Origin: Coprobacter secundus
GTDB lineage: Bacteria; Bacteroidota; Bacteroidia; Bacteroidales; Coprobacteraceae
Reading direction: 5' to 3'
NCBI GenBank assembly: GCA_000803105.1
Contig: JTDA01000006.1
Coordinates: forward strand, 170,175 to 234,174
Length of the DNA stretch: 64,000 nt
Both the position numbers and the translations under genes were made by a program. How positions within the stretch are numbered: position 1 is the stretch's first letter; each line of letters starts with the position of its first letter. Of the stretch, positions 18,550 through 27,573 are shown piece after piece. Below the pieces are notes generated by a model, which was given only the letters and a program-made list of their open reading frames with translations, did no database searches and was not told the DNA's origin.

Positions 18550-20256
18550 TTATTCTTTATCTTCGTCAAAAACTACTTTCCATATAACTGCTCCATGAGC
18601 TTTTATAGAAGTAGTAAACAGACTGTCAGGAGAAATATTATATAACAACGTTTCTTTGCTCAACAAATCTGTACATTTCCACTCTCCTTGAGGGATTTTC
18701 ATGACATCAAATGCATGTTGAGGAATTCTTATTCCTACCGAAACATCAAACTCGTCAAAATTGGAAACAATAATCAACATTTCTTGCCCATATTTTCTTA
18801 AAAACGCATATTGTCGATTTGCATTAAAAGCAGGATTATCTAAATTTACATACATTAAATCAAAAAATGTCCCAGAGGAAATCGCAGATTCCTTATTGCA
18901 TAATGTAAGGACTTTCTTATATAAAGCTCTTAATTCCTTCTGCTCTTTAGTCAACAATGCAGTATTACAATTCCCGCCATTATACCAGTTTCGGACAGAT
19001 TCAATACTCCAATAATCAAATATTGTCGTACGTCCATCATGGCCACTGAAGCCCTCAGCATCAGCCCCCGGCTCTCCCAGTTCTTGTCCAAAATAAATCA
19101 TCATTGGATTTACATTCATCATTGACGCAACAACTAATGCTGGAAAAGCCCTAAAAGGATCTTGTGCAAATTGGCTTGATGCAATACGTTGCTCATCATG
19201 ATTTTCAAGAAAATTAAGCATATGCGTATTTATACCGTCAAGAGACTGCCAACACCGTGTAATCTGAGATGCTGATGCATGCCCACAAATAATACTCCTT
19301 AATAAATCATACAATCCAACTTTATCATACAAATAATCAAATTTTCCATCAAAAATATAGTATCTATATTCATGAGGATTATATATTTCCGCTATAAACT
19401 TCACATCCGGATATTTAACTTTTACTTGAGGTATCACCCACCCCCAAAACTCGACCGGAACCATCTCCGCCATATCACATCTGAAACCGTCGATTTTTTT
19501 TGAACACCAAAATAATAATATATCCAGCATCTTATTCCAAGTATTAGGTATAGGATCAAAATACTTTTTCCGCCCATGCATATAGTCTACACCATAATTT
19601 AATTTTACAGTTTCATACCAATCATTTCGGTTAGGGTACGCTCCAAAACAATCATTCCCTGTAGCTTTAGCCGGATATTCAACATAAGCATTCTGTCCTT
19701 CTCCGAGATAAAACTGGGCAGATAACTCCTGACGAGGAATATAATAAAAATTATTATTAGGCTTAAAATGTACCTGTGTATCATCATTTTCACCCAAATC
19801 TGATACTCCGTCAGGTTTAGCGTCAGAATGATAACGACGAGCAACATGATTGGGAACAAAATCTATTATTACTTTTAAACCCGCATCATGAGTACGAGAA
19901 ACCAAATCTTCAAATTCTCGCATTCGATCAGGAACATTTACCGCCAAGTCAGGGGCTATATCGTAATAATCCTTGATCGCATATGGAGAACCGGCTGCTC
20001 CTTTCACAACATATACATTATCTTTTTCTATGCCATATTTCGAATAATCGGTCTGAGTAGCATGTTCAATAACCCCAGTATACCAAATATAGTTACAGCC
20101 TAACAACCTGATTTCCCTTAATACTTTAGATGTGAAATCGGCAAATTTCCCTACTCCGTTTTCCTTTAGAGTTCCTCGTACTTTACAAGTTTTGTTCTGA
20201 TTTCCAAACAATCGTGGCATTACCTGATAGATAATAACCTTATTTTGTTTCTTCAT
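18550..20256 (-). CDS. cytoplasmic GH13 alpha-amylase family protein
   Basis: 568 residues without a signal peptide, so it probably acts on intracellular alpha-glucan or maltodextrin. GH13 conserved regions appear in order: IIDFVPNHV, GFRCDMAEM (nucleophile Asp), KFIAEIYNP (acid/base Glu) and FLENHDEQRI (third Asp). A C-terminal beta domain follows the barrel. The patatin-like gene lies 56 bases upstream on the same strand and the two may be cotranscribed. The exact specificity (amylase, glucanotransferase or other GH13) cannot be told. Confidence 0.88.
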   Translation of the reverse strand: MKKQNKVIIYQVMPRLFGNQNKTCKVRGTLKENGVGKFADFTSKVLREIRLLGCNYIWYTGVIEHATQTDYSKYGIEKDNVYVVKGAAGSPYAIKDYYDIAPDLAVNVPDRMREFEDLVSRTHDAGLKVIIDFVPNHVARRYHSDAKPDGVSDLGENDDTQVHFKPNNNFYYIPRQELSAQFYLGEGQNAYVEYPAKATGNDCFGAYPNRNDWYETVKLNYGVDYMHGRKKYFDPIPNTWNKMLDILLFWCSKKIDGFRCDMAEMVPVEFWGWVIPQVKVKYPDVKFIAEIYNPHEYRYYIFDGKFDYLYDKVGLYDLLRSIICGHASASQITRCWQSLDGINTHMLNFLENHDEQRIASSQFAQDPFRAFPALVVASMMNVNPMMIYFGQELGEPGADAEGFSGHDGRTTIFDYWSIESVRNWYNGGNCNTALLTKEQKELRALYKKVLTLCNKESAISSGTFFDLMYVNLDNPAFNANRQYAFLRKYGQEMLIIVSNFDEFDVSVGIRIPQHAFDVMKIPQGEWKCTDLLSKETLLYNISPDSLFTTSIKAHGAVIWKVVFDEDKE

Positions 20257-20312
20257 ATATTATAAAATTCAAACACAAAATAGGACACTTCCTATTCCAT
20301 TTTTATTAATCT

Positions 20313-21134
20313 TTATTTTCTCTCTCTAATAATTTCAAGACTACGTGACTCCCTTTTCAGCAAAAGTGCTTCTTTAGTATCTTGATATCCGTATCTTGCG
20401 ATCTCCCTCAATTTATCAATATCAAAAATATTATATTGAATTATCTCGTTGGTCTGGATAAGGATGTCACATAGTTTAGAATCGATAATACTATTGCTCT
20501 TAAATATAAAGCTATAGGAACGCTCAGCTATATCAATAATGCTTTGCTTATACTCTTTCGCAACCAATGGATTGACATTTACCCCAATAATTACATCACA
20601 GGAACTTCTTATCGGTGTTACCGGGAAATTACGAAAAACTCCTCCATCAACATAATGAACTCCTTCTATATTAACTGGAGAAAATAATACAGGAATACTA
20701 CATGATGCACAAATCACATCCAATAAAGGCCCAGAAGAAAATGAGACACTTCGACCATTATCTAAATCTGTTGTGGTAATGACTAAAGGTATTGACAAAT
20801 CCTCAAAATTGGTTGACCGAAGTACTTTTTTCAAAAAATTTCTAAACTTTGTTATCTTAAAAAAAGACGATCTCGGAACGGTTATTTCCGCTAAATCGCT
20901 CACGCTCAATCGCCCAAACATATCAATAATTTCATCCGGAGTATAGCCATCAGCATACAACGCCCCAATTACAGAGCCTGCACTCACTCCAGAAATCACA
21001 TCTGGACGTAATTCCATCTCTTCAAGCGCTTTTATGGCCCCAGCATGAGCAAATCCCCGGGCACCTCCTCCACTCAACGCAAGCCCCAGACGATAGGGTT
21101 TTACTGTAGACGGAATTTCATTATTCTCAATCAT
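20313..21134 (-). CDS. patatin-like phospholipase
   Basis: 273 residues, a compact bacterial patatin of the RssA/YlbK type. The oxyanion-hole motif is SGGGARG (21-27), the nucleophile elbow GVSAGS (Ser 51) and the catalytic Asp motif VDGGVFRN. There is no signal peptide, so it should act on lipids from the cytoplasmic side. On the reverse strand TACCTTAG at 21167-21174 with TTTG at 21193-21196 (18-base spacer) is a possible promoter with one mismatch. Confidence 0.9.
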   Translation of the reverse strand: MIENNEIPSTVKPYRLGLALSGGGARGFAHAGAIKALEEMELRPDVISGVSAGSVIGALYADGYTPDEIIDMFGRLSVSDLAEITVPRSSFFKITKFRNFLKKVLRSTNFEDLSIPLVITTTDLDNGRSVSFSSGPLLDVICASCSIPVLFSPVNIEGVHYVDGGVFRNFPVTPIRSSCDVIIGVNVNPLVAKEYKQSIIDIAERSYSFIFKSNSIIDSKLCDILIQTNEIIQYNIFDIDKLREIARYGYQDTKEALLLKRESRSLEIIRERK

Positions 21135-21193
21135 ATATCTCTAGAGCTATTTTATTTTTACAGGCTCTAAGGTATAAAAAAAGTATGTAAAAC

Positions 21194-21233
21194 AAATGGC
21201 AATAATCATAAAATAAACATGTTATTGCCATTT
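21194..21233 (-). terminator. hairpin after the Dabb gene
   Basis: A 12-bp perfect stem (AAATGGCAATAA with TTATTGCCATTT) with a 16-base loop lies 15 bases beyond the stop of the reverse-strand gene and is followed on that strand by GTTTTAC. Confidence 0.55.
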
Positions 21234-21248
21234 TATGCAAAAGTTATA

Positions 21249-21548
21249 TCAAAAAGTATAATCGACACAAGAACGAGATTCCTTGACATCCTTTATTATC
21301 TGTGTTACAGCAATATGTTCTGGATGCACAGCATAAGCCTTCATATCATCCATACTATCAAATTCCGTTATTAAAGATATATCAAAAGACTCCTCTGGAT
21401 TCTCATTAATTCCGACTTCAATATATCTTAAGACCGATATCTTCGATTTTAATGATTCCAAACCCGATTTAAAATTCTTCATAATCTCCATCTTTACTAC
21501 GGGAGAGTCCATTTCTTTCAATTTAAATAAAACAATGTGTTTAACCAT
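21249..21548 (-). CDS. Dabb (stress-responsive A/B barrel) domain protein
   Basis: 99 residues forming one dimeric alpha/beta-barrel domain: MVKHIVLFKLKEM at the start, then YIEVGINENPEESFDISLIT, MDDMKAYAVHPEH and a final SRSCVDYTF. This order is typical of the Dabb family. The reaction and ligand are unknown. It is divergent from udk, with only 92 bases between the start codons. Confidence 0.88.
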   Translation of the reverse strand: MVKHIVLFKLKEMDSPVVKMEIMKNFKSGLESLKSKISVLRYIEVGINENPEESFDISLITEFDSMDDMKAYAVHPEHIAVTQIIKDVKESRSCVDYTF

Positions 21549-21566
21549 ATGACAATCAAAATTTAC

Positions 21567-21574
21567 TATATTTG
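21567..21574 (+). promoter_or_regulatory. -7 element upstream of udk
   Basis: TATATTTG matches the TAnnTTTG consensus about 67 bases before the udk ATG. No TTTG -33 element is at the right distance, so the call is tentative. Confidence 0.35.
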
Positions 21575-21640
21575 TATATTAATTCGGATAAATTATCCGG
21601 ATACAAAAATAACTATATTTTCATCTTTATCTTTAAATAT

Positions 21641-22252
21641 ATGTTGATAATTGGTATTGCAGGAGGGACCGGGTCAGGAAAAACAACCGTTGTACGTAAA
21701 GTAATTCAAAGTTTACCCGAAGGTGAAGTCACGGTTATTCCCCAAGATTCATACTATAAAGACAACAGCCACCTTCCTCTTGAACAACGACTGACTCTAA
21801 ATTTTGACGAACCAGCAGCAATAGAATTTTCCCTCTTGGTAAAACACCTAAAAGAATTAAAAGCCGGACATACGGTAGAGCAACCCATCTATTCTTATCT
21901 TTCCTGTACTCGTTCCAATGAAACAATTACCATATATCCACGAGATGTCGTCATCGTTGAAGGTATTCTTATCTTATGCGATAAAGAACTAAGAAATATG
22001 ATGGATATGAAAGTATTTGTAGATGCGGATGGAGACGATCGACTAATACGGGTTATAAACCGAGATATTATAGAACGAGGACGCACCGTCGAAAAAGTCA
22101 TAGATAGATATGAAAAAGTCCTGAAACCTATGCATTTACAACATATAGAACCAACAAAGCGATATGCAGATTTAATAATACCTCAAGGTGGAAACAACCA
22201 TGTTGCGATAGATATTCTTACCAACTTTATCGCACATAAACTAAACGGATAA
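21641..22252 (+). CDS. udk: uridine kinase
   Basis: Phosphorylates uridine and cytidine with ATP or GTP in pyrimidine salvage. The start at 21641 gives MLIIGIAGGTGSGKTTV, the normal family N-terminus; the frame stays open 69 bases upstream, but that stretch contains the putative promoter. 203 residues. The P-loop GGTGSGKT is followed by IPQDSYYKD and by RVINRDIIERGRTVEKVIDRY cut into the family's usual positions. Confidence 0.95.
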   Translation: MLIIGIAGGTGSGKTTVVRKVIQSLPEGEVTVIPQDSYYKDNSHLPLEQRLTLNFDEPAAIEFSLLVKHLKELKAGHTVEQPIYSYLSCTRSNETITIYPRDVVIVEGILILCDKELRNMMDMKVFVDADGDDRLIRVINRDIIERGRTVEKVIDRYEKVLKPMHLQHIEPTKRYADLIIPQGGNNHVAIDILTNFIAHKLNG

Positions 22253-22268
22253 TATAATCATCGTCAAC

Positions 22269-23648
22269 ATGAGATATAAGCTTTTTTTTATATTAATTCT
22301 ACTAATCCCATGGGTAAGTTGCAAACAAAAGAAAGCAGAAAAAGAAACTTTGAAAGATGATTTCGAACTGATAAAAGAACGAAAAGAATTAACAATACTT
22401 ACCTTATATAGTTCTACATCTTATTTCTTATATAAAGGAGAAGAAATGGGATATGAATATGAATTAATCAAACAGTTTGCAGAAGATAACGGACTAAAGC
22501 TAAAAGTCATAGTTGCTGAAAATATTGGGAAACTGATAGAAATGCTTAAAGCCGGCAAGGGAGATATTATTGCTTATGACATACCTATTACAGGAGATTT
22601 AAAAAAAGAAATATTACATTGTGGACGAGAAGTCATCACACACCAAGTACTAGTACAACCTCAAAAAAAAGGATATAAACCTCTACGTAATGTGACAGAA
22701 CTCATTGGTAAAGACATATATGTGGAAAAAGATTCTAAATACGAAAACCGAATAAATAACCTGAACAATGAACTAGGAGGAGGAATCAACATCCATTTAA
22801 TGAATCGAGACACCCTTGTTACAGAAGACCTCATCGAAATGGTCGCTGTTGGAGACCTTCCTTATACTTTAGCTGATAATAACATAGCGAAGCTCAATAA
22901 AACATACTATAATAATATAGATATCAATCTTGTTGTCAGCTTCCCCCAACGGTCATCATGGGCTGTTCGTGTAGATTCTCCATCGTTGGCTAAAGCTATA
23001 AATCAGTGGGTAAGAAAAAATAATAATACCCCTCAATACAAAAATATACAGAAACGATATTTCGAACTTAGTAAAAATCCTCCGGCTCCAGCTATTTTAT
23101 CTCTAAAAAAAGGCCAAATTTCAATATACGATAACTTATTTAAAAAATATGCAAAAGAAATAAACTGGGATTGGAGACTAATAGCATCACAAGCTTATAA
23201 AGAATCAAGATTTGATACCTCCGCCGTATCTTGGGCCGGAGCCAGAGGAATAATGCAAATTATGCCTCGAACCGCCCATCAACATGGAATGACCGGAAAT
23301 ATACAAAATCCGGAAACCAATATTGCAACAGCTGTAGATATTCTCAAAGGACTAAATAAAAGCTTTTCAAAAATACAACCTGAAGAAGAACGCATTAAAT
23401 TTATTTTAGCAGCTTATAATTCTGGAATAGGCCATATCTTAGATGCCATGGCATTAGCTAAAAAATATGGAAAAGACCCTCATAAATGGGATAAAAACGT
23501 ATCAGAATACATTTTATTAAAAAGTAATCCTGAATATTTTAATGATGAAGTTTGCCGCTTCGGATATTTCAGAGGAAGAGAAACTTTCAACTATGTACAA
23601 GAAGTCCTTTCTCACTATGAAACATATAAAAAGAAAATACCTCATTAA
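22269..23648 (+). CDS. MltF-like lipoprotein lytic transglycosylase
   Basis: 459 residues. A signal peptide ends in a lipobox with Cys 18 (WVSCKQKK), so it is a membrane-anchored lipoprotein. Residues about 35-265 form a solute-binding-protein-like domain (ELTILTLYSSTSYF, then GYEYELIKQFAEDNGLKLKV), and about 290-440 form an SLT lysozyme-like domain with the catalytic Glu in QAYKESRFDTSAVS and GARGIMQIMPRTA and AAYNSGIGH. This architecture is that of MltF, which cleaves the peptidoglycan backbone. It is 16 bases after udk. Confidence 0.9.
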   Translation: MRYKLFFILILLIPWVSCKQKKAEKETLKDDFELIKERKELTILTLYSSTSYFLYKGEEMGYEYELIKQFAEDNGLKLKVIVAENIGKLIEMLKAGKGDIIAYDIPITGDLKKEILHCGREVITHQVLVQPQKKGYKPLRNVTELIGKDIYVEKDSKYENRINNLNNELGGGINIHLMNRDTLVTEDLIEMVAVGDLPYTLADNNIAKLNKTYYNNIDINLVVSFPQRSSWAVRVDSPSLAKAINQWVRKNNNTPQYKNIQKRYFELSKNPPAPAILSLKKGQISIYDNLFKKYAKEINWDWRLIASQAYKESRFDTSAVSWAGARGIMQIMPRTAHQHGMTGNIQNPETNIATAVDILKGLNKSFSKIQPEEERIKFILAAYNSGIGHILDAMALAKKYGKDPHKWDKNVSEYILLKSNPEYFNDEVCRFGYFRGRETFNYVQEVLSHYETYKKKIPH

Positions 23649-23669
23649 TACCCAAAAAATATAAAAACT

Positions 23670-24539
23670 ATGAAATGGATAACTATGTTAGCTGTACTAA
23701 CCATCACCGGATCTATAACCGCCGGTAACCCCATCAACATCAAAGTTTGGCCTAACGGTCCCAAAGAAAACAATGGCATAACCGAAGAAGAAAGAAACAT
23801 TAGCGAAGGTAGAATTGAAAACTGCAAAGTTGCTGAGATGTACATTTATCTCCCTGAGAAAAGTCAGAATACCGGAGCTGCTGTTCTTATTTGCCCAGGA
23901 GGCGGATATGCTTTAGAAGCAATTCAACACGAAGGGCACCAATTTGCAGAGATTTTAAGACAAAAAGGTATAGCGGGTATTGTTCTGAAATACCGACTCC
24001 CAAACGGACACTATAATATACCTTTGGCCGATGCACAAGAAGCTATGAAAATAATCCGTTCACATGCCTCAGAATGGGGAATAGATCCCCAAAAGATAGG
24101 TGTAAGCGGCTTTTCTGCCGGTGGGCATTTAGCGTCAACATTAGGTACCCACTTTGATCAACAATCCCGTCCCAATTTTATGATATTATTCTATCCTGTG
24201 ATTTCTCTAACAGAAATGTACACTCACCAAGGTTCAAAAATTAATTTATTGGGAGATAAATCTGAAGATGTAAATCTAATTAAATATTTTTCTAACGACA
24301 AACAAGTTTCTGCCCAAACTCCTCCTACCCTCTTATTATTGAGCGACGATGACAAATCCGTACCTACTGTCAATAGTACTCTTTTCTATAATCAATTAAA
24401 AAAATACAGCATTCCGGCGAGCATTTATATATTTCCAAGTGGCGGCCACGGTTGGGGTTGCAACAAAAGTTTTAAATATTATAATGAGTGGCAAACATTA
24501 ATGTTTGACTGGTTAAGTTCACAAAAATTAGTTCCCTAA
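23670..24539 (+). CDS. secreted alpha/beta hydrolase (BD-FAE/acetyl esterase-like)
   Basis: 289 residues with a signal peptide (about 1-18). The oxyanion region CPGGGYALEA, the nucleophile elbow SGFSAGGH (Ser 149) and the terminal histidine motif SGGHGWG identify an alpha/beta hydrolase. The N-terminal IKVWPNGPKENNG is common in Bacteroidetes esterases related to acetylxylan and feruloyl esterases. It lies 21 bases after the lytic transglycosylase gene. The substrate is unknown; deacetylation of a glycan is the likeliest role. Confidence 0.82.
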   Translation: MKWITMLAVLTITGSITAGNPINIKVWPNGPKENNGITEEERNISEGRIENCKVAEMYIYLPEKSQNTGAAVLICPGGGYALEAIQHEGHQFAEILRQKGIAGIVLKYRLPNGHYNIPLADAQEAMKIIRSHASEWGIDPQKIGVSGFSAGGHLASTLGTHFDQQSRPNFMILFYPVISLTEMYTHQGSKINLLGDKSEDVNLIKYFSNDKQVSAQTPPTLLLLSDDDKSVPTVNSTLFYNQLKKYSIPASIYIFPSGGHGWGCNKSFKYYNEWQTLMFDWLSSQKLVP

Positions 24540-24585
24540 AACATACAAAAAACATATTGTAACTATAATAATAAAATAAATTGAA

Positions 24586-24593
24586 TATATTTG
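24586..24593 (+). promoter_or_regulatory. -7 element upstream of the DUF3332 gene
   Basis: TATATTTG matches TAnnTTTG about 38 bases before the ATG. A correctly spaced TTTG was not found. Confidence 0.35.
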
Positions 24594-24631
24594 TATATAA
24601 GATTATTTAATTTTTAATTTAATAGAAAATT

Positions 24632-25180
24632 ATGAAAAGACGAAAATTAACCATGTTTGCTGTAGTACTACTTAGTGGTAGTCTCTTATTTTCCTCTTGT
24701 ATTGGATCCTTTGCCTTAACTTCCAAATTACACAGATGGAATAACAATGTAGGTAATAAATTTGTAAACGAACTTGTATTCTTAGCATTTTGCATCATCC
24801 CTGTATATGAAATTTCGTTAGTAGCAGATTATCTTGTCATTAATTCTATCGAGTTCTGGTCAGGCTCAAATCCTGTAGCAGAAAATGTTCAACATATCAA
24901 AGGAGAAAACTCAAACTTTCTAGTAAAATCTCACAAAAATGGATATACTATTACCAATGAAGACACAAATACTGCGGTAGAATTAGTATTCAATAAGAAC
25001 GATAAATCATGGTCTGCTATAAGTAATGGGAAAAATATAAAACTCATGACTTTCATAGATGACAATCACGTAGATATGTACAATGCCAATGGCGAAGCTG
25101 TTACAATTGAGCTATCTAAAGCCGGAATATTAACATACCAAGACATCATCAATCACAATACTTTATTCGCTTGTAAATAA
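24632..25180 (+). CDS. DUF3332 family protein
   Basis: 182 residues. The N-terminus is a lipobox-like signal (LLFSSCIGSFALTSK, Cys 23), and a second hydrophobic stretch follows (about 48-72, FLAFCIIPVYEISLVADYLV). The order CIGSF, then K.HRWNNNVGNKFVNEL, then an INSIEFWSG end is the DUF3332 pattern. The function is unknown. It is closed by a strong terminator shared with the convergent glutamine synthetase gene. Confidence 0.8.
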   Translation: MKRRKLTMFAVVLLSGSLLFSSCIGSFALTSKLHRWNNNVGNKFVNELVFLAFCIIPVYEISLVADYLVINSIEFWSGSNPVAENVQHIKGENSNFLVKSHKNGYTITNEDTNTAVELVFNKNDKSWSAISNGKNIKLMTFIDDNHVDMYNANGEAVTIELSKAGILTYQDIINHNTLFACK

Positions 25181-25201
25181 TAGAAATATCATCTATCAAA
25201 T

Positions 25202-25235
25202 AAAAATCCTGTGAAGAGATAATCACAGGATTTTT
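25202..25235. terminator. bidirectional terminator between DUF3332 gene and glutamine synthetase
   Basis: AAAAATCCTGTGA and TCACAGGATTTTT form a 13-bp perfect stem with an 8-base loop. T-runs end the stem on both strands, which suits two convergent genes. Confidence 0.85.
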
Positions 25236-25258
25236 ATTTATCAAACGCCATCATCATT

Positions 25259-27448
25259 TCATCGTACGAACAGCAATTCCCGATATTTAGGTAATGGCCA
25301 CATCTGATTATCTACCATCAACTCCAATTTATCTATATGATAACGAATCTCATCTATTTTAGGAGCTACCATATCATGATAAGCTATTGCTTTTTCTCGT
25401 TCATTCTCTATTTTATTTGCTAACTTGCGAGCATCAACCATCGCTTTTACCTTTTCTTGAATTTCAGACGAATGGTATGATATTTTTCGTATAATATCGA
25501 TATCTTTAGCTGAAATTTTTGCAGCCTCATCTTCAGAAAATACAGTTTTTATCTTACATACCGTATCTAATAAAAGAGATTGATAACGAGTCGCCACAGG
25601 CAATATGTGATTCAATGCTAAATCACCCATTACACGAGCCTCTATTTGGATTTTTTTTGTATATGTTTCCCATTTCACCTCATTTCGTGCCGCTAATTCA
25701 ACAGCATTCATCACACCTACAGAAGAAAACATCTCCACTGATGAGGGACGCATATATGCATCAAAAATAAGCGGAATGCTCGTTTCACAATCTAACCCTC
25801 TTTTGCAAGCTTCTTCTTTCCACTCCTCACTATACCCGTTACCATCAAAACGTATCGGCTTAGATTCCTTAATATACTCACGAATGACACTTACAATGGC
25901 TTTCTCTTTTTCCTGTCCTGAAGCTATTTTTTCATCAACAGATAATTTAAACTGTTTCAACTGAAAAGCAACTGCTGAATTAAGAGCAATCATTGCTGAA
26001 GCACAGTTAGCAGAAGAGCCTACAGCTCGAAACTCGAAACGATTCCCTGTAAATGCAAATGGAGATGTTCGGTTACGATCTGTATTATCCATCAATAACT
26101 CCGGTATCTGAGAAATATTCAGCTTGACCCCCATCTTATCACCGAATGAGATAATTGCATCTTCTGAGCTATTTTCCAAATCATCAAGAACCTTAGACAT
26201 TTGAGAACCTAAAAAAATAGATATGATAGCAGGTGGAGCCTCATTAGCACCCAAGCGATGAGCATTAGTTGCCGAAGATATACTAGCCTTTAACAATCCA
26301 TTATGTTTATATACGGCCATCATCACATTTACTAAAAAAGTAACAAATTGCAAATTTCCTTGAGGTGTTTTTGCCGGTGCCATTAAAGGAACTCCCATAT
26401 TTGTTCCCAATGACCAATTATTATGTTTTCCAGAACCATTTACACCTTTAAAGGGTTTTTCATGCAACAAAACGCGAAAACCATGGCGACGCGCAACTCT
26501 TCTCATTAACTCCATAATTACTTGATTATGGTCGTTTGCCAAATTACACTCCTCATAAATAGGAGCCAACTCAAATTGATTCGGAGCCACTTCATTATGT
26601 CGGGTTTTAACCGGAATACCCAATTTAAGAGCTTCAATCTCAAGCTCCTGCATAAAGGCTGTAACCCGGATAGGTATCGCTCCGAAATAATGGTCTTCCA
26701 ATTGCTGATTTTTAGAACTCTCATGCCCCATCAAAGTTCGACCAGTCAACAATAAGTCCGGTCGTGCAGCATATAAACCTTCATCTACCAGAAAATATTC
26801 TTGCTCCCAACCTAAATAAGGAATCACTTTTTTCACATTCGGATCAAAATAATGACAAACATCCAACGCCGCTTTCCCTACAGCATCAATAGACTTCAAT
26901 AATGGAGCCTTATAGTCTAAGGATTCTCCCGTATATGAAATAAAAATTGTAGGTATACATAATGTATCACCCACTATAAATGCAGGAGAAGAAGGATCCC
27001 ACGCACTATATCCTCGGGCCTCAAATGTATTACGAATACCTCCATTAGGGAAACTCGAAGCATCACCTTCTTGCTGTATCAATAACTTTCCCGAAAACTC
27101 TTCCACCATACCGCCTTTTCCATCATGTTCTACAAAAGCGTCATGTTTTTCTGCTGTACCATCAGTCAAAGGATGAAACCAATGTGTATAATGGGTAACT
27201 CCCATTTCAATAGCCCATTGTTTCATTCCTGCTGCTACAGTATCAGCAATTTCCCGATTCAGAGGTTTTCCATTATCTATCGCATCTACTAAAGAATTAT
27301 ATGTATCTCGAGGCAAATAGCGCAACATCTTCTCTCGATTAAATACATATTTGGCAAAATAATCTGATGGACGCTCTTCTGGACGTTCTACATAAACTGC
27401 CTTTTTTTTGAAAGCCTCCTCTACAACTCTAAAACGTAAAGATGACAT
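25259..27448 (-). CDS. glnN: type III glutamine synthetase
   Basis: Forms glutamine from glutamate, ammonia and ATP. The start at 27448 gives MSSLRFRVVEEAFKK, the usual family N-terminus; 729 residues, the type III size. Diagnostic segments include YLGWEQEYFLVDEGLYAARP, KTRHNEVAPNQFELAPIYEE, HEKPFKGVNGSGKHNNWSLG and RLGANEAPPAIISIFLG. It is next to asnA on the same strand, but the asnA terminator lies between them, so it is probably a separate transcript. The two together assimilate ammonia into glutamine and asparagine. Confidence 0.96.
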   Translation of the reverse strand: MSSLRFRVVEEAFKKKAVYVERPEERPSDYFAKYVFNREKMLRYLPRDTYNSLVDAIDNGKPLNREIADTVAAGMKQWAIEMGVTHYTHWFHPLTDGTAEKHDAFVEHDGKGGMVEEFSGKLLIQQEGDASSFPNGGIRNTFEARGYSAWDPSSPAFIVGDTLCIPTIFISYTGESLDYKAPLLKSIDAVGKAALDVCHYFDPNVKKVIPYLGWEQEYFLVDEGLYAARPDLLLTGRTLMGHESSKNQQLEDHYFGAIPIRVTAFMQELEIEALKLGIPVKTRHNEVAPNQFELAPIYEECNLANDHNQVIMELMRRVARRHGFRVLLHEKPFKGVNGSGKHNNWSLGTNMGVPLMAPAKTPQGNLQFVTFLVNVMMAVYKHNGLLKASISSATNAHRLGANEAPPAIISIFLGSQMSKVLDDLENSSEDAIISFGDKMGVKLNISQIPELLMDNTDRNRTSPFAFTGNRFEFRAVGSSANCASAMIALNSAVAFQLKQFKLSVDEKIASGQEKEKAIVSVIREYIKESKPIRFDGNGYSEEWKEEACKRGLDCETSIPLIFDAYMRPSSVEMFSSVGVMNAVELAARNEVKWETYTKKIQIEARVMGDLALNHILPVATRYQSLLLDTVCKIKTVFSEDEAAKISAKDIDIIRKISYHSSEIQEKVKAMVDARKLANKIENEREKAIAYHDMVAPKIDEIRYHIDKLELMVDNQMWPLPKYRELLFVR

Positions 27449-27481
27449 AAGTTTTTGTTGTTTGTTGTTTCTGTTTCGTTG

Positions 27482-27489
27482 CAAATTTA
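27482..27489 (-). promoter_or_regulatory. -7 element upstream of glnN
   Basis: On the reverse strand TAAATTTG matches TAnnTTTG 34 bases before the start codon. A -33 element would fall inside the asnA terminator stem and is poor. Confidence 0.35.
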
Positions 27490-27490
27490 C

Positions 27491-27541
27491 AAAAAAAAAT
27501 CCGCCTTGGTATATGATACTTTATTTTGTATACCAAGGCGG
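27491..27541 (-). terminator. rho-independent terminator of asnA
   Basis: A perfect 13-bp stem (27501-27513 with 27529-27541, CCGCCTTGGTATA) with a 15-base loop, followed on the reverse strand by nine consecutive T (27491-27499). It lies 33 bases after the asnA stop. Confidence 0.93.
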
Positions 27542-27573
27542 AACAACTCTTTTTACTTATCTAACTTTTATAT

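Noticed and set aside
27501..27541. Hairpin as a riboswitch or attenuator of glnN
   Set aside because: The T9 run on the reverse strand and the position 33 bases after asnA mark it as the asnA terminator.
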